Assembly: GCF_022748595.1 (NCBI RefSeq) | Contig: NZ_JALDSX010000022.1 | Coordinates: 1-54,333, forward strand | Reading direction: 5' to 3' | Source of the DNA: Brevibacterium sp. ZH18 | GTDB taxonomy: Bacteria; Actinomycetota; Actinomycetes; Actinomycetales; Brevibacteriaceae | DNA length: 54,333 nucleotides | Shown: one piece after another, positions 50,962 to 54,333 of the stretch | Numbering within the stretch: position 1 is the first letter of the stretch | Layout of the letters: the number at the start of each line of letters is the position of its first letter | Notes under the pieces: model-generated | Databases searched by the model: none | The model's input: only the letters and a program-made list of their open reading frames with translations | Told to the model about the DNA's origin: nothing | Made by a program: the position numbers and the translations under genes

Positions 50962-52341
50962 GTGAGCGTCGTCAAGGCATCACACGTTTACAAGGTCTTC
51001 GGCAAGCGCCAGAACGAAGTCGTCAAACGACTCGAAGAGGGCGCGGACCGTAACGATCTGACCAAGCTCGGCATGGCCGCTGTCATCGATGCGAGCTTCG
51101 AGGTCGAAGCCGGCGAGATCTTCGTCGTCATGGGACTGTCCGGGTCAGGAAAGTCGACACTGATTCGCACACTCAACGGACTCTGGTCCACCACCTCGGG
51201 CTCAGTCGAGGTCCTCGGCACCGATCTGGCCAAGGCGGATGCGTCCACTGTCCGCAAGGTCCGCAGCAAACACGTTTCAATGGTGTTCCAGCACTTCGCG
51301 CTGCTGCCGCACCGGACTGTCCGCGAGAACGCCGCATACTCCTTGGAAATCCAGGGGATGTCTAAGGCCAAACGACTGGCGAAGGCCGACGAATGGCTCA
51401 AGACAGTCGGGCTTGATGGCTGGGGAGACAAATACCCGCAGCAGCTCTCGGGCGGCATGCAGCAGCGCGTCGGCCTGGCTCGCGCACTCGCGGCAGAGAC
51501 CGACATCCTGCTCATGGACGAAGCGTTCTCCGCTCTCGATCCACTGATCAGGCGTGAGATGCAGGAACAGCTGGTCGAACTCCAATCACGGTTGAACAAG
51601 ACCATCATCTTCATCACCCACGACCTCAACGAGGCGATGTTCCTCGGCGATCGGATCGCCGTCATGCGTGACGGCCGCATCGTCCAGATCGGCACCGCAG
51701 AAGAGATCCTCACAGAACCTGCCGACGACTACATCGCAGAGTTCGTTCAGGACGTCGACCGCACACGTGTCCTCACCGCCTCGTCGATCATGCGACAGAC
51801 GAAGGCATTCATCAACGTCGACTCGGGCCCGCGCCTGGCAATGAAGACCCTTGAGGAGAATAACTCCTCCGGGCTCCTCGTCCTCGACGACGACCGCACG
51901 GTCCTCGGACTCGTCAGCGACCGGACCGTCGTCACAGCAGCACGCGAGGGGCACAGGACCCTGCGTGACATCGTCGAGAAGACGGATCTCTACTCGGTCA
52001 GCCCGGAGACTCCGATCTCCGAACTCTTCGCGCCCAGCTCCACCGCCAAGGTGCCGCTGACCGTCGTCGACGAGAACAATCGACTGCTCGGGATCGTTCC
52101 GCGCGTGGCACTTCTCAATTCGATGGCCGATCCGGGACCGGCAACGGGAGAGATACCCGCCGTCAAGGAGGAACTCGAGCCGTTGGTCGTCTCGCCGACC
52201 GCTGGTGAGAACGACTCCCAAGACGGAGCGGCCTTCGCCAACGAATACGACTTGCCCAGTGAGTCCGTGTCCAGCAATGAGTCCGTGTCCAGCGCTGATG
52301 CCGTCGAAGCCGGCGATGACGCAGAAAGGAGGGGTCTGTAA
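50962..52341 (+). CDS. opuAA: Glycine betaine/proline ABC transporter ATPase with CBS domains
   Basis: The 459-residue ATPase is of the ProV/OpuAA type. It shows Walker A GLSGSGKST, Q-loop MVFQHFALLPHRTVREN, signature LSGGMQQRVGLARALA, Walker B ILLMDEAFSALDP and switch His in IIFITHDLNEA. Residues 270-400 are paired CBS domains (SSGLLVLDDDRTVLGLVSDR, then TVVDENNRLLGIVPR), the osmotic/ionic-strength or nucleotide sensor of this family. The last 55 residues are acidic and carry an 18-bp duplication (52261-52296). AAGGAGG six bases upstream fixes the GTG start. Its stop codon overlaps the permease start. Confidence 0.93.
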   Translation: MSVVKASHVYKVFGKRQNEVVKRLEEGADRNDLTKLGMAAVIDASFEVEAGEIFVVMGLSGSGKSTLIRTLNGLWSTTSGSVEVLGTDLAKADASTVRKVRSKHVSMVFQHFALLPHRTVRENAAYSLEIQGMSKAKRLAKADEWLKTVGLDGWGDKYPQQLSGGMQQRVGLARALAAETDILLMDEAFSALDPLIRREMQEQLVELQSRLNKTIIFITHDLNEAMFLGDRIAVMRDGRIVQIGTAEEILTEPADDYIAEFVQDVDRTRVLTASSIMRQTKAFINVDSGPRLAMKTLEENNSSGLLVLDDDRTVLGLVSDRTVVTAAREGHRTLRDIVEKTDLYSVSPETPISELFAPSSTAKVPLTVVDENNRLLGIVPRVALLNSMADPGPATGEIPAVKEELEPLVVSPTAGENDSQDGAAFANEYDLPSESVSSNESVSSADAVEAGDDAERRGL

Positions 52342-53213
52342 TGGACTTCATGAATCCGCGACTTCCGCTCGGAACCTGGGTCAGCGACTTCCTCGACTGG
52401 TTCACCGCCACATTCCAGTGGCTGCTGGACTTCATCACCCTCATCCTTGGCGGACTCTACGATATTCTCAACCTCGCCTTCTCCACCCCCATCTACCTCG
52501 TGATGATCGTCATCCTTGCAGTCGTGGCCTACTTCGCCGCCGGGTGGAAGGTCGCACTCTTCACCCTCATCGGCTTCTACGTTGTTCGGGCCCTCGATCA
52601 ATGGGCCAACACGATGTCGACCCTGGCCCTGGTCATCGTCGCGGTCATCGTCGCGCTCATCATCGCCATCCCGCTCGGCATTCTCGCCGCGAAGATCAGC
52701 TGGGTCTCAGCCGTGGTCAAGCCGATCCTCGACTTCATGCAGTCGATGCCCGCCCTGGCCTACCTGGTGCCGGCGATCCTGATGTTCGGCATCGGGCAGA
52801 CTCCAGGCGCAATCGCTACGATCATCTTCGCCCTGCCACCTGGCGTCCGCCTCACTGAGCTCGCGATCCGCCAGGTCAATTCCGAGGTCGTCGAAGCGGG
52901 CCAGGCATTCGGTGCAACGTCCGGACACATCCTGACCAAGATCCAGATCCCGCTGGCAATGACGACGATCATGGCTGGCATCAACCAGGTCATCATGCTG
53001 GCGCTGTCGATGGTCGTCCTCGCTGGCATGGTCGGCGCCGGCGGCCTAGGCGGCGCCGTCGTGGGCGGCATCAGCTCCCTGGATGTGCCGCTTGCTGTCG
53101 AAGCCGGACTGTCGGTGGTCGTCGTGGCGATCTTCCTCGACCGCGTCACGGCAGCGCTTGGACAGAGAACTCCGATCGAGCGGGCACGCAAGGCCGCAGC
53201 AGCCTCTTCCTGA
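52341..53213 (+). CDS. opuAB: Glycine betaine ABC transporter permease
   Basis: The 290-residue ProW/OpuAB-type membrane protein has an N-terminal amphipathic region and about six to seven helices. The ATPase-coupling EAA loop is EAGQAFGATSGHILTKIQIP, and MQSMPALAYLVPAILMFGIG is the family-typical segment before it. The start overlaps the ATPase stop as TAATG, so translation is coupled; GGAGGGG lies in the end of the ATPase gene. Together with the ATPase and the binding lipoprotein it forms a complete compatible-solute importer. Confidence 0.93.
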   Translation: MDFMNPRLPLGTWVSDFLDWFTATFQWLLDFITLILGGLYDILNLAFSTPIYLVMIVILAVVAYFAAGWKVALFTLIGFYVVRALDQWANTMSTLALVIVAVIVALIIAIPLGILAAKISWVSAVVKPILDFMQSMPALAYLVPAILMFGIGQTPGAIATIIFALPPGVRLTELAIRQVNSEVVEAGQAFGATSGHILTKIQIPLAMTTIMAGINQVIMLALSMVVLAGMVGAGGLGGAVVGGISSLDVPLAVEAGLSVVVVAIFLDRVTAALGQRTPIERARKAAAASS

Positions 53214-53245
53214 TCCACACAATTCGAGACACAAAGGAGAATCCC

Positions 53246-54253
53246 ATGAAAAACACAAAACTGGCCAAGCTGGGCAGCGTCCTCGCTGCTACGGCCCTCG
53301 TGCTCAGCGCGTGCGGTGCTTCCAACTCCGGCGGAGAACCTGCGGGCGGTAGCGGCGGTGACGAAACCAATGCCGGCGGCAAGGACTGGGCGAAGTGCAA
53401 GCCGGGCGAGGGCTCGAAGGACGTCGCAGGCACCACTGATGACGAGAAGACCGTCACTCTTGGCATCTTCAGCGGCTGGGACGAGTCCTACGCCACGATC
53501 TACCTGCTCAAGAACGTCCTCGAGTCGGATGGCTACACGGTCAAGACCGAGGAACTCGACGCCGGACCGATGTTCACCGGTGTTGCCAAAGGCGATATCG
53601 ACTTCTTCACCGACGGCTGGCTGCCGCTGACTCACGAGAGCTACATCAAACAGTTCGGTGACAAGCTCGTCGACCACGGCTGCTGGTATGACAATGCCAA
53701 GCTGACCATTGCCGTCAACGATGATTCGCCGGCCAAGACCATCGGCGACCTCAAGGACATGGGCGACAAATACGACAACACCCTCTACGGCATCGAAGCC
53801 GGAGCCGGCCTGACGAAGACCACGAAGGAAAAGGCGATTCCGGAATACGGTCTCGAGGACCTCGATTTCAAGATCTCGTCAACGCCTGCCATGCTGGCGC
53901 AGCTGAAGAAGTCGACAGAAGCCAAGCAGAACGTGGCCGTGACCCTGTGGCGTCCGCACTGGGCCTACGACGCTTTCCCGATTCGCGATCTGGAAGATCC
54001 GAAGAACGCGATGGGTGATGCCGAGAGGATCTTCAGTTTCTCCGGCAAGGACTCTGCGAAGGCTCACCCGTACGTCTCGCAGCTGCTGCAGAACCTAGTT
54101 CTCGATGACAAGCACCTCGCCAGCCTCGAGAACCTCATGTTCGCCGAGGATAACTACAACGGCAAGGACCACGAAAAGGCCGTTGCCGAATGGCTGAAGG
54201 ATAACTCGGACTTCGTCGATCAGTGGAAGAAGGGCGAACTCGCTAAGAAGTAG
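53246..54253 (+). CDS. opuAC: Glycine betaine-binding lipoprotein
   Basis: The 335-residue ProX/OpuAC-type binding protein has a signal peptide with lipobox LSAC (Cys23) and a Gly/Ser-rich tether. The type II periplasmic-binding fold follows, with aromatic residues that box the quaternary amine: FSGWDESYAT, FTDGWLPLTH, HGCWYDNAK and LWRPHWAYD. AAAGGAG precedes the ATG. It is the last gene of the operon and completes the system that takes up glycine betaine or related osmoprotectants. No terminator is visible in the 80 bases left in the window. Confidence 0.93.
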   Translation: MKNTKLAKLGSVLAATALVLSACGASNSGGEPAGGSGGDETNAGGKDWAKCKPGEGSKDVAGTTDDEKTVTLGIFSGWDESYATIYLLKNVLESDGYTVKTEELDAGPMFTGVAKGDIDFFTDGWLPLTHESYIKQFGDKLVDHGCWYDNAKLTIAVNDDSPAKTIGDLKDMGDKYDNTLYGIEAGAGLTKTTKEKAIPEYGLEDLDFKISSTPAMLAQLKKSTEAKQNVAVTLWRPHWAYDAFPIRDLEDPKNAMGDAERIFSFSGKDSAKAHPYVSQLLQNLVLDDKHLASLENLMFAEDNYNGKDHEKAVAEWLKDNSDFVDQWKKGELAKK

Positions 54254-54333
54254 TCCAATCTGAGGAAGAGATCCGGCAGTTCGCCTGAATCGATTTCCTG
54301 GTGAAAGCGACATCGTGTGGTCCGGTCGAATCC

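Noticed and set aside
1..54333. tRNA, rRNA, CRISPR, IS or prophage features
   Set aside because: I found no cloverleaf-like segment, no regularly spaced direct-repeat/spacer array, no transposase or integrase frame and no phage structural gene; the tandem repeats seen have no spacers.

Overview
The window is about 54 kb of high-GC DNA with actinobacterial habits: GTG and TTG starts, AGGAG-type ribosome binding sites, TAnnnT -10 boxes placed directly before start codons (leaderless genes), an LPxTG wall-anchored protein and an OleB-OleC fusion. The overall picture fits a Micrococcales member, most likely Brevibacterium. The genus is an inference from gene content, not a measurement. The region reads as ordinary chromosome with a few accessory patches. 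I see no rRNA, tRNA, CRISPR array, prophage or insertion sequence.

Layout. 1-5.4 kb: an overlapping HTTM/DUF5819 membrane pair, a CaiB/BaiF CoA-transferase, an agmatine deiminase and a YtxH-like protein. 5.4-13.3 kb: cardiolipin synthase, NUDIX hydrolase, crotonase, MFS transporter, TM2 protein, an FMN/Fe-S glutamate-synthase-like protein and a dienelactone hydrolase. 13.4-14.6 kb: an AbiEi/DUF559-type gene of lower GC bracketed by related hairpin repeats. 14.6-21.8 kb: an SDR, a repeat-bearing membrane protein and a complete long-chain olefin pathway, oleA-oleBC-oleD. OleA condenses two acyl-CoAs, OleD reduces the beta-keto acid, OleC closes the beta-lactone and OleB decarboxylates it. 21.8-24.7 kb: an acidic membrane protein and a propionyl-CoA-synthetase-like enzyme.

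24.9-29.8 kb holds two small regulatory modules that I cannot match to a described system. The first is a MarR repressor with a Gly/His-rich arm, divergent from an intrinsically disordered protein, with two inverted 21-bp operator copies between them. The second is a MerR regulator whose sensor region is made of HEAT-like repeats, next to a separate HEAT-repeat protein whose promoter has the 19-bp spacer and central dyad of a MerR-controlled promoter. 30-32 kb: a secreted lysozyme-like protein, an orphan metal/siderophore-binding lipoprotein and an SmtB-type zinc sensor. 32-40.6 kb: amino-acid and thiol metabolism genes, an FkbM methyltransferase, a MenC/NSAR enolase and a CDF metal exporter with an SmtB-box-like promoter.

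40.8-54.3 kb: a flotillin, a DUF3817 protein, a sortase-anchored M28 peptidase divergent from a ferritin-like/VIT1 metal transporter, aminodeoxychorismate-lyase-like, DUF4235 and AroD proteins, an alpha/beta hydrolase, and an OpuA-type glycine betaine ABC operon with a perfect TATAAT box. Two features run through the whole window. Short tandem duplications are frequent: in frame inside linkers, out of frame between genes. At least seven genes have a TAnnnT-like hexamer ending 6-7 nt before the start codon.
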